Source: Caldisphaera sp.
GTDB taxonomy: Archaea; Thermoproteota; Thermoprotei_A; Sulfolobales; Acidilobaceae
Length of the DNA: 49,489 bases
Assembly: GCA_002877855.1 (NCBI GenBank)
Contig: PNIA01000024.1
Location: forward strand, 1 to 49,489
Direction of reading: 5' to 3'
The notes beneath the pieces were generated by a model. The model was not told where the DNA came from. It was given only the letters and a program-made list of their open reading frames with translations, and did no database searches. Position 1 is the first letter of the stretch, and each line of letters opens with the position of its first letter. Shown here piece by piece: positions 24,205 to 33,096 of the stretch. The position numbers and the translations under genes were made by a program.

Positions 24205-24687
24205 CGCCGTAGGATTTGTATATATGGCCTTTACCTTATTTCCATCATTTATAGCTTTCTTAATATTATATTCAAGGTTATCTACCTTTAATCCATCTTC
24301 ATCAATATTAATAGGAAGTGGTTTAGCCTTAACGAATTTTATTGCATCAAGAGCACCTGCAAATGTTGGAGATTCAACTACTATATAGTCTTTAGGGTTT
24401 AATATTGAAAAGAATGTATAGTATATGCTAGACATCCCACCTGGGGTAAGAATAAGTTCGTCATATTCATTCATAACTATTCCCTTATTAATTAAATAAT
24501 CTTTTATAGTTTTTCTTACATAGCTCAACCCAGTTGCTGGAGTATATTGCAATGCAGCTTCTCCTTCATTAATTATTGATTCATGCAATATTTTAGAGAT
24601 TTTCTTGTGTTGTAAGGGTTCGGATCCTGGATATCCAAATGCCATATTTATTTTGATATCAGTATTTAACATTTCATAAATATCCAT
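23536..24687 (-). CDS. Chimeric PLP aminotransferase: diverged N-terminal half, C-terminal half identical to the gene at 2737
   Basis: 383 aa from ATG 24687 (GGTGC 5 nt upstream; GTG 24696 is part of that SD). The N-terminal ~160 residues (NMAFGYPGSEPLQ, LQYTPATGLSYVR, LTPGGMSSIYYTF, VVESPTFAGALDA) belong to the same LysN-like family but differ from the copy at 2737-3948. From HNPTG onward all 222 residues and 669 bases are the same. The catalytic lysine motif GTFSKILAPGLRLGY is in the shared half. The protein keeps a complete fold, so it may be active with its own substrate pocket. Operon context: alone, convergent with padR. Confidence 0.87.
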   Translation of the reverse strand: MDIYEMLNTDIKINMAFGYPGSEPLQHKKISKILHESIINEGEAALQYTPATGLSYVRKTIKDYLINKGIVMNEYDELILTPGGMSSIYYTFFSILNPKDYIVVESPTFAGALDAIKFVKAKPLPINIDEDGLKVDNLEYNIKKAINDGNKVKAIYTNPTAHNPTGVIMSDDRRKQLIEIANKYDILVIEDDPYGFFVFDTDKRFTSLKTLDSEGRVIYMGTFSKILAPGLRLGYMIAPRQFTRTVELAKQIVDLHSSTLSQYIAMYAIKEGVVDETIENARKVYRKKRDVLIESLEEYMPSGSEWYKPKGGLFAFVYLPKEVDTTEMLPKAIERGVAYVPGRNFFADGSGSNAMRVNFSYPSIDKLKEGIKIIGETAKEIIK

Positions 24688-24802
24688 TCTTAGCACCTGT
24701 CTCGTTGTAGTTGGAAAAATAGTGGTATATAATTTTTATTTAGTTTTTTCTTAACAGATTAAGTTGTATTATAATATTAACTAAAATTATGTTTAGTAAT
24801 TT

Positions 24803-26716
24803 TTATATTTTGTTTAACCTAGGTATACCTAACAAATATAATCCTTCATCTAACGTATTTTTTACTAATTCAACCAATAACGCTTTCCCTTCTTTGATTC
24901 CATAATCGTTTTCTCTTATAACACTATCGTTTTCATACCACTGGTTAAATTGATCAGATAATGAAACTAAATAACTAACTAGATCTTCGGGTGATAAATC
25001 ATCAGCAGCTTTTGCTGCAATTAATGGGAACTTAAGTGCTTTTATTAACATCGATCTTCTTAATTTATGATTAATTGTATCATTTTTAATTGCATCATAA
25101 TTTATTTTGCCGTGTTTTTCTAATATATTCAATGCTCTAACATATGTATATTGTAAATAAGGACCGCTGTTTTCTCTTAAATTAATAGCCTTGGATATGT
25201 CGAAAGTTAATGGTTTCATAGAATTTAGTTGAACCATGGAAAACCTCAATGTTCCAATTGCTATCTTTTCTGCTATCTCGTTTGCACTATCGTTACTTAT
25301 ATTTGGATTTCTATTTTTAAGCTCTTCTACAGCCTTATTTTTAATATCTTCTATAACTTCATCCAGGGTAACATATTCTCCTCTTCTACCATGCATTGAC
25401 TTTCCTGGAAGCCTAACAATTTCATAATCATAATGGATTAGATTTAGAGCCTCTTTTTTAAAACCAAGACCTAGTAATGCAAGCCTAATTTGTAACTGTG
25501 GTAATCTCTGATCTGCTCCTATTACATTAATAACTTTATCAGCTTTTGTTTCATTAAATTTATAAATAGAATATGCAATATCTCTTGTAGTATATAGTGT
25601 TGATCCATCACTTCTTCTTAATATTAAAGGAGGCAATTCAAATCCTTTTGGCAAGTTTATTATTTTTGATATTTGTTGATCATTCTTTACTAACTCGTTT
25701 ATTATAGAAGGAATATCTAAAGCATCGGCATCTTTAAATTTTGTAAAATATTTGTTATTTTTTGCTAAGTTTATTACATTATCAACCAAACCATTCCATA
25801 CTATGTCGCTTTCCCAGTCCCAATTATCAAAGTTAATATCTAGTTTATTTAAAGTATCCATAAATCCATTTAAAACGCTTTTTGTCATTGATCTTATTAA
25901 TGATTTTTCTGGATCCAAACCTTTTTCGTAATTTAGCATAATATTTGAAATTTCTTTTTCTGGATCACTTAACGAGCTTAAGCCTGAAAATAGCTTATCA
26001 AAGAGATTGCTAGGATCTTGCGATTTTAGTTTTGTTAAAACAGCTGCAAGCTTTTCAGCTTCCTCCATATTATTTTTCTTCTTGGCTTCTAAAGCATCTA
26101 ATGTTGTGCTGGAAACAGCATATATCCAACCGACTAATTTGTCAGGTTTTATGTTAACTCTTTTAGATAGTTCAAGTGGGTTTTCATTAATTATCTTAAA
26201 TCCTAGAGCAGCAATAACTACCTGTCTTCCCATATCATCGATATAGAATCTTCTATTAACTTTATGTCCTCTAGCACTTAATAGCCTTGAAAGTGTGTCT
26301 CCAATACAAGTATTTCTTGTATGTCCCATATGCAAAGGGTGAATAGGATTCGCACTAGTATGTTCAACAACTATTGTTAATTGTTTATCTGATTTCTTAG
26401 TTTTTATAACCCCTCCATTTTTTACATAGTCTATAATTTTCTCAAATAATCTTTCTTCTTTAAATTTAAAATTTAGAAAACCAGATACTGGTTCTATATC
26501 AACTAATTTTAAGTTATTGCTGTCTAAATTATTATAGATTTTAAATATTAGATCTTCAGGTTTATTTAGAAATCTTTTTATAGGAAAAGAGAAGTCGGCA
26601 TATTCTTCTTTTACCGGTTCCATTAAGAATCTGAAAACCTCTTCTTGATTTACTTTTAATTCATTTGATATTGTGTCTGCTATTATATCTATAGTCTTTA
26701 CAAATGGATTATCCAT
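24803..26716 (-). CDS. argS: Arginyl-tRNA synthetase
   Basis: 637 aa, the usual archaeal length. Class I synthetase: the HIGH motif appears as HPLHMGHTRN after EHTSANPIHP, and the KMSKS region as GKSMHGRRGEYV, the ArgRS variant. The N-terminal Add-1 domain and the C-terminal DALR helical domain (ENSGPYLQYTYVRA, then SLSDQFNQWYEN) are present. It charges tRNA-Arg and needs the tRNA for Arg activation. ATG 26716 has GAGGAATAGAAA upstream. It is divergent from the NicO-like transporter gene. Confidence 0.95.
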   Translation of the reverse strand: MDNPFVKTIDIIADTISNELKVNQEEVFRFLMEPVKEEYADFSFPIKRFLNKPEDLIFKIYNNLDSNNLKLVDIEPVSGFLNFKFKEERLFEKIIDYVKNGGVIKTKKSDKQLTIVVEHTSANPIHPLHMGHTRNTCIGDTLSRLLSARGHKVNRRFYIDDMGRQVVIAALGFKIINENPLELSKRVNIKPDKLVGWIYAVSSTTLDALEAKKKNNMEEAEKLAAVLTKLKSQDPSNLFDKLFSGLSSLSDPEKEISNIMLNYEKGLDPEKSLIRSMTKSVLNGFMDTLNKLDINFDNWDWESDIVWNGLVDNVINLAKNNKYFTKFKDADALDIPSIINELVKNDQQISKIINLPKGFELPPLILRRSDGSTLYTTRDIAYSIYKFNETKADKVINVIGADQRLPQLQIRLALLGLGFKKEALNLIHYDYEIVRLPGKSMHGRRGEYVTLDEVIEDIKNKAVEELKNRNPNISNDSANEIAEKIAIGTLRFSMVQLNSMKPLTFDISKAINLRENSGPYLQYTYVRALNILEKHGKINYDAIKNDTINHKLRRSMLIKALKFPLIAAKAADDLSPEDLVSYLVSLSDQFNQWYENDSVIRENDYGIKEGKALLVELVKNTLDEGLYLLGIPRLNKI

Positions 26717-26857
26717 TTTCTATTCCTCTTATTCTAATTAGTTTATAGTAGATATAAATATTATCAGAATTTTAATTATTTGAAATATAATTTATAAATT
26801 TCTTTTGCATTTAAATTAATACAATTCTATATTTCAGCGTTAATGATATGTGGAAAC

Positions 26858-26866
26858 AAATATATA
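26858..26866 (+). promoter_or_regulatory. TATA box of the NicO-like transporter gene
   Basis: AAATATATA ends 1 nt before an inverted repeat (26868-26905) and lies about 52-60 nt upstream of ATG 26918. That position predicts transcription starting near 26890, inside the repeat spacer. Confidence 0.45.
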
Positions 26867-26867
26867 G

Positions 26868-26905
26868 GTGCACATTTAATTTATATTTATTGGAATAATG
26901 TGCAC
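26868..26905. promoter_or_regulatory. Inverted repeat GTGCACATT-N20-AATGTGCAC (operator candidate)
   Basis: Perfect 9-bp arms at 26868-26876 and 26897-26905 are separated by 20 nt. They start directly after the TATA box and end before the GGTGA SD (26907-26911) of the transporter gene. Widely spaced dyads of this kind are typical of NikR-type metal repressors, and the downstream gene resembles Ni/Co transporters. A bound protein would block transcription start. Each arm also contains the palindrome GTGCAC. Confidence 0.55.
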
Positions 26906-26917
26906 AGGTGAGTAATT

Positions 26918-27811
26918 ATGAACTTATTACAATACATATTAAGTCCAACGGGCACGTTAACTTTAGCTTCAATTATTTTTATATCTTATATTTTAGGGAT
27001 ATTACATGGAATTACACCTGATGAACATACTTGGCCAATAACTTTTAGCTATGCTATAGGCAAATATAGTACCAAAGGTGGATTACTAGCAGGACTATTG
27101 TTTTCCTTAGGTTTTACCATTCAAAGAGCTTTTTTAACAACTATTGGGTATATTGGCTTAGCAAAAATTTATCAGGTCTACAATTTGGATGGTCCTGTTT
27201 ATATAGTTGTAGGAATATTAATGGCAATTGCAGGGTCGTATGTATTGCATGGTAAATATATACATATACATCTTATACCAACTCGTAGGCATACTGAAGA
27301 AGCAGAAAGAGTTGAAATACCTAAAGATGTGCCATTAAAAATGACTATTATCCATGGATTAGTAGCTGGTTTTGGATTTGGCGCATATGCTTCTATAATA
27401 ACTTTTATTTTAGCGCCTAAAGTACCATCATTAATTTATGCGCCTTTGCCTGGACTATTTTATGGACTAGGGACTATGACAATGCAAGTTATTCTTGGCG
27501 CTTTCTTTGGAGGAATAATGAGAAAAATGGGTTATGCAGAAAATGATATTAAATTCGTTGGTAGCAAGACTGCAGGGAGTACACTGTACTATGGAGGTAT
27601 AGCTTTTTCATTAATAGGCTTATTAATTATATTTATGCCATCTATAGATAGCTTTGCAATATCAACTGGTCTTTCAATACCGAATTTAAACGCAATAGAC
27701 ATAGGATTTATACTAGTAATTTTTGTTGTTGGTGGAATAGGGATAGGTAGCTTAGTAAAAACCGTATGGGATTTAAGAAAGGGAAAACTAAAGGTTATGG
27801 ATAGAAAATAA
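26918..27811 (+). CDS. Membrane transporter related to the NicO/RcnA/UreH nickel-cobalt family
   Basis: 297 aa with about six to seven membrane helices. The first helix ends in GILHGITPDEHTWP, similar to the His/Asp metal motif (HX4DH) near the start of NicO and UreH proteins. A cytoplasmic loop rich in His (KYIHIHLIPTRRHTEE) and a second motif, IIHGLVAGFGFGAYAS, follow. Members move Ni2+ or Co2+ in or out. ATG 26918 has GGTGA 6 nt upstream. It is controlled from its own promoter with an inverted-repeat operator candidate, and a terminator-like hairpin follows the gene. Direction of transport and metal are not known. Confidence 0.7.
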   Translation: MNLLQYILSPTGTLTLASIIFISYILGILHGITPDEHTWPITFSYAIGKYSTKGGLLAGLLFSLGFTIQRAFLTTIGYIGLAKIYQVYNLDGPVYIVVGILMAIAGSYVLHGKYIHIHLIPTRRHTEEAERVEIPKDVPLKMTIIHGLVAGFGFGAYASIITFILAPKVPSLIYAPLPGLFYGLGTMTMQVILGAFFGGIMRKMGYAENDIKFVGSKTAGSTLYYGGIAFSLIGLLIIFMPSIDSFAISTGLSIPNLNAIDIGFILVIFVVGGIGIGSLVKTVWDLRKGKLKVMDRK

Positions 27812-27856
27812 TAAATAATGATAAATATCAATATTTTTATTGCAAATATAGAGATT

Positions 27857-27877
27857 GTACTAACAAGTACCTTTTTT
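27857..27877 (+). terminator. Hairpin plus T-run after the NicO-like gene
   Basis: GTACT (27857-27861), loop AACA, AGTAC (27866-27870), then CTTTTTT (27871-27877). A short stem followed by a T-run, 45 nt after the stop codon, fits a transcription terminator. In archaea the T-run alone is the main signal. Confidence 0.5.
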
Positions 27878-27943
27878 CAAAACAAAAAATTAATTTTCTA
27901 CCTATATGTGTATATTTTGTGAGGTTTAGAGAGGGATTAGGGA

Positions 27944-28195
27944 TTGCAGCATAAAAAGCTATATAGGATATATTTTACAGAGTTTAATGATGAAAACTTT
28001 GAAAATATTGTGAAAATCTTAAAAGACAAGTACAATTCTCAGGTAAATGTTATAAAATCAAATGTAATAGATGAGTTTAGAGCTATAGAGTTATATTTAG
28101 ATAGTGATTCATATTTGGGTGAAATAAAGAATTTAATCACTTCATTGACGAGTTCTCAATATGTTAGGGTAGATTTTATAGACACAACTAGGTGA
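27944..28195 (+). CDS. Small protein upstream of ileS, unknown function
   Basis: 83 aa from TTG 27944. The predicted order beta-alpha-beta-beta-alpha-beta (LYRIYFTEF, NFENIVKILKDKYNS, VNVIKS, FRAIELYLDS, LGEIKNLITSLTS, YVRVDFID) suggests a ferredoxin-like or Pcc1-like fold. A KEOPS Pcc1 subunit is possible but key residues are not evident. It ends 9 nt before the ileS start, so the two are probably co-transcribed. I cannot assign a function. Confidence 0.6.
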   Translation: MQHKKLYRIYFTEFNDENFENIVKILKDKYNSQVNVIKSNVIDEFRAIELYLDSDSYLGEIKNLITSLTSSQYVRVDFIDTTR

Positions 28196-28204
28196 TGATT
28201 AAAA

Positions 28205-31200
28205 TTGATAATAGATGATAAATTAACAAAGGAAAAATATAATCAAAAAAGTATAGAAGAATGGGTTATGAATTACTGGAAAGATAAAGAAATATACAAA
28301 AAAATAAAAGAAAAAAGCAATAGTTCTAATAAAAAGTTCTATTTCTTAGATGGGCCACCCTACGCTAATGCAAAAACAATACATGTAGGAACGCTTTGGA
28401 ATAAGGTGTTAAAAGATACCTTACTAAGGTATTATAGAATGAAAGGCTTTAACGTATGGGATAAACCAGGTTTTGATACTCATGGATTACCAATAGAAGT
28501 TATGATAGAAAAAGAGCTAGGCTCAAATAACAAGAAAGATATAGTTAATAAAATTGGCGTTGATAATTTCATAAATAGATGTCTAGCCTTTGTAAAGGAA
28601 AACATTAGTGCAATGACAAAAGATTTCCAAGAAGTTGGAGTTTTTATGGACTGGGACAACCCATATTTGACTTATGAAGATTCATATATAGAATCAGGGT
28701 GGTATTTGATAAAAAAAGCATATGAAAAAGACCTTTTATATAGAGGGAAAAATGTCTTACATTGGTGCCCAAGATGCGAAACTACATTAGCTGATTATGA
28801 AGTTTCTGAATATAAAGAGCTAGAAGATCCATCGGTTTATGTCAAGTTTAAAGTGAAAAACGAGGAAAATACATATTTACTAATATGGACAACGACGCCA
28901 TGGACATTGCCTGCTAATGCATTCGTCATGGCTCACCCCGATATAGATTATGTTATGATAGAAGCTAATAATGAAAAATTAATATTGTCTAAAGAAAGGC
29001 TTGATAAAGTTATAGAAGAATCTAGAATTAAAGAGTATAAAATAATTAAAGAATTTAAAGGAAAAGAGCTTGAAGGATTAGAATATGTACATCCGTTAGA
29101 GGAGTTGGTTAAAGCGCAAAATGAACTTAAGAAATATCACAAGGTTGTGATGGCGCCAGAAGCAGTTGTTAGTGGTGAAGGTACAGGTTTAGTGCATTCT
29201 GCTCCTGGGCATGGTGAAATAGATGCTATTGTTGGTAGTAAATTGGGTGTACCTTTAATAAGTCTTGTTAACGATCAAGGATTTATGATCGAAGATGCAG
29301 GTAAATATGCAGGACTATACTTTAGAACTGATGCAAACAACGAAATACTAAAAGATTTAAAGGAAAAGAAAGCATTGCTGCATTTAGGTAAAATAAAACA
29401 TAGGTATCCGGTATGCTGGAGATGCAAAACACCTTTATTATTAAGGGCAACAGAACAATGGTTTATAAAGGTTTCTAAGATAAAGGAAAAACTAATTAAT
29501 GAAGCTAATAATGCAGAATGGGTTCCTCAATGGGCAAAGGACAGATTTATGAATATCGTTGGCAATGTAAGAGATTGGGTAATTAGTAGACAAAGATTTT
29601 GGGGAATACCATTACCTGTATGGGAATGTGAGAATTGCCACCATATAGAAGTTATAGGAAGTTTAGACGATATATTAAAATTAAATGGTAAAAGACCTTC
29701 TAATATGCATAGGCCGTGGATAGATGAAGTCATATTAAAATGTCCTAAATGTGGAGGCCAAATGAAAAGGGTAAGTGACGTATTAGATGTTTGGTTTGAT
29801 AGCGGAATAGCTTTTTATGCAAGTCTGAATTATCCTAGAAATAAAGATCTTTATGAAAATCTATCTCCGGCAGACTTAATATTAGAAGGTCATGATCAAA
29901 CTAGAGGATGGTTCTTCAGTTTATTGAGAAGTGGTGTTATTGGTTTTGATAGTGTACCATATAAGAGGGTTTTATTACATGGTTTTGTATTGGATGAGCA
30001 AGGAAGAGAAATGCACAAATCCCTTGGTAACTATGTCTCTTTTGAAGAACTAATGTCAAAAGAGCCTAGGGATGTGGTCAGACTTTATGTGCTACAAAAT
30101 ACAACATGGGAAGATTTAAAGTTTTCATGGAAAGGAATTGAGCAACTCTCAAGAAATTTCACTATAATATGGAATGTATTTTCATTTGCATCTATGTATA
30201 TGAGCTTGGACAAATTTGATCCAAACAACACTAAATTAGACAATCTTACGTTAGAAATTGAAGATAAATGGCTCTTATCAAGATTAAATAACCTAATAAG
30301 GAATTTTAACAAATATTATTCATCATTAGAAGTTCATAATGCTGCAAGATTAGTTATTGATTTCATAGTTGAAGACGTAAGTCATTGGTATCTGAAACTT
30401 ATAAGAAAAAGGGTATGGGAAGATGAAGATACACCTAGCAAGAGAGCCGCATATGCAACGCTTTATTATGTATTGAAGAATTGGTTGTTATTATCAACGC
30501 CAATAATTCCATTTATTAGCGAATATCTATATCAAAAATTTGTTAGATCTGCAGAACCTAATTTACCTGAAAGTATATCCTTATTAGAAATTCCAGATGC
30601 TGATTTAAGCTATATTGATGAGAAGCTAGAATCAAAAATGGAATTAGCAAAGAAAATTATAGAAAATACTTTGTCAGCTAGAATGAAAGCTGGGATTAAA
30701 ATAAGATTACCGATAAAAAGTTTAATAGTTTCAACTCATGAAAATGGTATAAAGGATATAATTATTGAAATGAAACCTTATATAAAAGAAATGGCAAATG
30801 TAAAAGATATACAAGTAGTAGGAAAAGAGTTTTTTGAGCAAGCAAAGATATACAAATTAGAGCCAAATTATAAGGAGCTCGGTCCTTCTTTTAAGAAAAT
30901 TTTGCCTATGATAGTTCAAGAAGTAAAAAACAAGGAAGAAGAAATTGGACAGTCATTAGTAAAAAACGGTTATTACGAATTAAACATAAATGGAGAAAAA
31001 ATTAAATTAGAAGCTAAGCATTTCAAAATACAAGCCACTTATCCTGAATGGTTAGAAGTATCAGAATCTGATATTGGAGTTATAGCAATTGATAAAAGAG
31101 TAAGTGAAGAAGAACATAGCGAAGGATTAGCAAGAGATATTATAAGAAGAATTCAATATATGAGAAAAGAATTAGGACTTCCAGTAGATGCTTATATAGA

Positions 31201-31381
31201 AACTTGGATAACAACTGATGATAACGAATATTTATATAATATTAAAGCTTTGGAAGGTTATATTAAAAATGAAACTAGAAGTAAATCGATAAATTACATC
31301 AGCCCACCAGACGATTCCTATTCGAAGGAATGGGAGGTAGAAGAAAGACGGATAATAATAGGAATAAAACTAAAGCAGTAA
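28205..31381 (+). CDS. ileS: Isoleucyl-tRNA synthetase
   Basis: 1058 aa, the usual archaeal length. Class I synthetase with the HIGH motif as KTIHVGTLWNK, the editing domain motif TTTPWTLPAN, the zinc-site pairs CPRCETT and CWRCKTP, WFDSGIAFYASLNYP, and KMSKS as MHKSLGNYVS. The anticodon-binding and C-terminal domains are complete. TTG 28205 follows GGTGATGATT. It charges tRNA-Ile and edits valine. Its last 52 nt overlap the start of the next gene, the Cas4-like nuclease, in another frame. Antibiotic-resistance class was not assessed. Confidence 0.96.
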   Translation: MIIDDKLTKEKYNQKSIEEWVMNYWKDKEIYKKIKEKSNSSNKKFYFLDGPPYANAKTIHVGTLWNKVLKDTLLRYYRMKGFNVWDKPGFDTHGLPIEVMIEKELGSNNKKDIVNKIGVDNFINRCLAFVKENISAMTKDFQEVGVFMDWDNPYLTYEDSYIESGWYLIKKAYEKDLLYRGKNVLHWCPRCETTLADYEVSEYKELEDPSVYVKFKVKNEENTYLLIWTTTPWTLPANAFVMAHPDIDYVMIEANNEKLILSKERLDKVIEESRIKEYKIIKEFKGKELEGLEYVHPLEELVKAQNELKKYHKVVMAPEAVVSGEGTGLVHSAPGHGEIDAIVGSKLGVPLISLVNDQGFMIEDAGKYAGLYFRTDANNEILKDLKEKKALLHLGKIKHRYPVCWRCKTPLLLRATEQWFIKVSKIKEKLINEANNAEWVPQWAKDRFMNIVGNVRDWVISRQRFWGIPLPVWECENCHHIEVIGSLDDILKLNGKRPSNMHRPWIDEVILKCPKCGGQMKRVSDVLDVWFDSGIAFYASLNYPRNKDLYENLSPADLILEGHDQTRGWFFSLLRSGVIGFDSVPYKRVLLHGFVLDEQGREMHKSLGNYVSFEELMSKEPRDVVRLYVLQNTTWEDLKFSWKGIEQLSRNFTIIWNVFSFASMYMSLDKFDPNNTKLDNLTLEIEDKWLLSRLNNLIRNFNKYYSSLEVHNAARLVIDFIVEDVSHWYLKLIRKRVWEDEDTPSKRAAYATLYYVLKNWLLLSTPIIPFISEYLYQKFVRSAEPNLPESISLLEIPDADLSYIDEKLESKMELAKKIIENTLSARMKAGIKIRLPIKSLIVSTHENGIKDIIIEMKPYIKEMANVKDIQVVGKEFFEQAKIYKLEPNYKELGPSFKKILPMIVQEVKNKEEEIGQSLVKNGYYELNINGEKIKLEAKHFKIQATYPEWLEVSESDIGVIAIDKRVSEEEHSEGLARDIIRRIQYMRKELGLPVDAYIETWITTDDNEYLYNIKALEGYIKNETRSKSINYISPPDDSYSKEWEVEERRIIIGIKLKQ

Positions 31382-32001
31382 TACATCCAAGTGAGTTACA
31401 TTCATATTTTTATTGTCCAAGGGTTTATTTCTTTGAAACACATATAAGGAAAAGAAAAAGTATCGCAACTAGGATTCGATTATTTTTTGGTAGTATTTTT
31501 CACTATGCTTTCAGGCTAAGAGATATAATTAAAAAATATTCGTATGAGATACCCATAGAAACAGATTTAGGAAATTTAATAATAAGGGGAAGACCTGATG
31601 CATTTAAAATAGATAAATCATCAGCATACGTAATAGAAAGGAAAAGTTCTAAACCTCCTTACAAAGGGGCTTGGATTAGCGACATTATGCAAGCGGCCGC
31701 ATATAGCATAATTTTGATTAGAGAAAAAAATCTAAAAGAAGCTAAAATAGAAATAAGATATCCAAATAAATCAAAAGTATTCGATTTAGACACTGAACTT
31801 GTTTCAATGCTTATGAAGGCCTTAGATGAGATGCTTTTAGTAAAATATAGCAATATATTACCTTATGCTAAAAGAGGTAATAGATGTAATAGCTGTCCAT
31901 ATAAACAAGAATGTTTTTCATTGGATGAGGGGTTAGAACCTGATAAGCAAGAATTATTTGAGCCTGGTAGTTGGATAGAAAACCTTAATTTAATATATTG
32001 A
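31330..32001 (+). CDS. Solo Cas4-like PD-(D/E)XK nuclease with Fe-S cluster
   Basis: 223 aa. RecB-type nuclease motifs are His59 in FGSIFHYAF, Asp90 in GRPDAF, Glu103-x-Lys105 in VIERKSS and Gln121 in QAAAYS. Four cysteines, one N-terminal (Cys29 in FYCPR) and three C-terminal (CNSCPYKQEC, 186-195), form the Cas4/AddB 4Fe-4S pattern. Cas4 proteins trim CRISPR prespacers, but no cas genes or arrays are in this window, so this is a solo member that may act in DNA repair. ATG 31330 puts the start 52 nt inside ileS. GGAGGT at 31333-31338 followed by no canonical start leaves some doubt about the exact start. Confidence 0.82.
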   Translation: MGGRRKTDNNRNKTKAVIHPSELHSYFYCPRVYFFETHIRKRKSIATRIRLFFGSIFHYAFRLRDIIKKYSYEIPIETDLGNLIIRGRPDAFKIDKSSAYVIERKSSKPPYKGAWISDIMQAAAYSIILIREKNLKEAKIEIRYPNKSKVFDLDTELVSMLMKALDEMLLVKYSNILPYAKRGNRCNSCPYKQECFSLDEGLEPDKQELFEPGSWIENLNLIY

Positions 32002-32046
32002 TAAAATTTAATTCTTAGAATTTTAATTAATTAATGTTATACTTTA

Positions 32047-33096
32047 TTACAGCCTAGCAACAAATATGTTGTCTTTATCTCTTATAATTTTTGCCTTTAT
32101 AGTTGAATTATTAATTTTTTCTTTAGATATAACTGAAATCACTCTAATACAATTTTCATCGACGCCTAAGTATTCATTTTTAAGCCACCCTATTCCAACA
32201 ATTTTTATTTTTATTTTATCATTAACATGAAATGGTTCATCTATTTTTACAGATTTTTTAAACCCTAAATCTTCAGGCTTTACAAGCAATTTGTAGTCGT
32301 ACTCATTTTCTAGATATTTTAGCCATGAGTAAAATCTTTGCCATGACCATGGCTTTATTTTCTTTGGCTTTCTTCCAAAGTGATGAATTTCAAATTTTTG
32401 TATTAAAATTCCAGTTGGATAATTGCTTTTAACTCCGGCTTTGTTTTCCTTAGCCCATTCTATTAGATATCTCATTTCATCTTCGTTTTCTTCTGGTATG
32501 ACAACTGGTGTCAATACTATATCAATATTGGTTTCTTTTATTATATCGCTTGCAATTTTAAGTATTTTTAATGAATTGTACCATTCTACTCCAGCCAAAT
32601 ATCTAGCTTTTTCTTTAGTATAAGAGTCAATACTCAAATTAATCCTATTTAATCCTGCTTTATCGAGTTTTTTTGCGAGAGGTAAAGATAAAGATCCTCC
32701 ATGGGTTTCTATCGCAATACTATATACATTGGGAATTTTTTTAATTAATGATATTAATTTAATTATTTTTGGATGCATTATTGGCTCGCCAACACCATCT
32801 ATTAAAACTTCTATTTCATCATTTTTAATTGACGCTATGTTTTTGATCCATTCAAAAAGCCACTCTTCATCCACTATGTATTCTGATGTCCTAAATTTCG
32901 AATTAGGGCCAGAATCAACACTACAAAAAATACAGTTATGAAAACATGTGCTAATAGGTCTTACTTGTATTATATTAGTTCCTCTATCGATTAATCCAAA
33001 AGCTATATGACCCATTAATGGAATTGGTTTATTTATGTAATAAATTGGTCTTCCATAAAAATTTGAAACATTTTTAATTTTTATATCGCAATTCAT
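32047..33096 (-). CDS. Radical SAM protein adjacent to ttuA
   Basis: 349 aa. The SAM-cluster motif is CFHNCIFC (about residues 51-58), then VLIDGVGEPIMHPKI for the GGE-like strand and INLSIDSY. The last ~70 residues (DKIKIKIVGIGWLKNEYLG, then KAKIIRDKDNIFVARL) resemble a small beta-barrel of the TRAM type found in tRNA-modifying radical SAM enzymes. The gene begins 1 nt after the ttuA stop, so the two are translationally linked. That context suggests a tRNA or sulfur-related modification. The reaction is not known. Confidence 0.8.
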   Translation of the reverse strand: MNCDIKIKNVSNFYGRPIYYINKPIPLMGHIAFGLIDRGTNIIQVRPISTCFHNCIFCSVDSGPNSKFRTSEYIVDEEWLFEWIKNIASIKNDEIEVLIDGVGEPIMHPKIIKLISLIKKIPNVYSIAIETHGGSLSLPLAKKLDKAGLNRINLSIDSYTKEKARYLAGVEWYNSLKILKIASDIIKETNIDIVLTPVVIPEENEDEMRYLIEWAKENKAGVKSNYPTGILIQKFEIHHFGRKPKKIKPWSWQRFYSWLKYLENEYDYKLLVKPEDLGFKKSVKIDEPFHVNDKIKIKIVGIGWLKNEYLGVDENCIRVISVISKEKINNSTIKAKIIRDKDNIFVARL

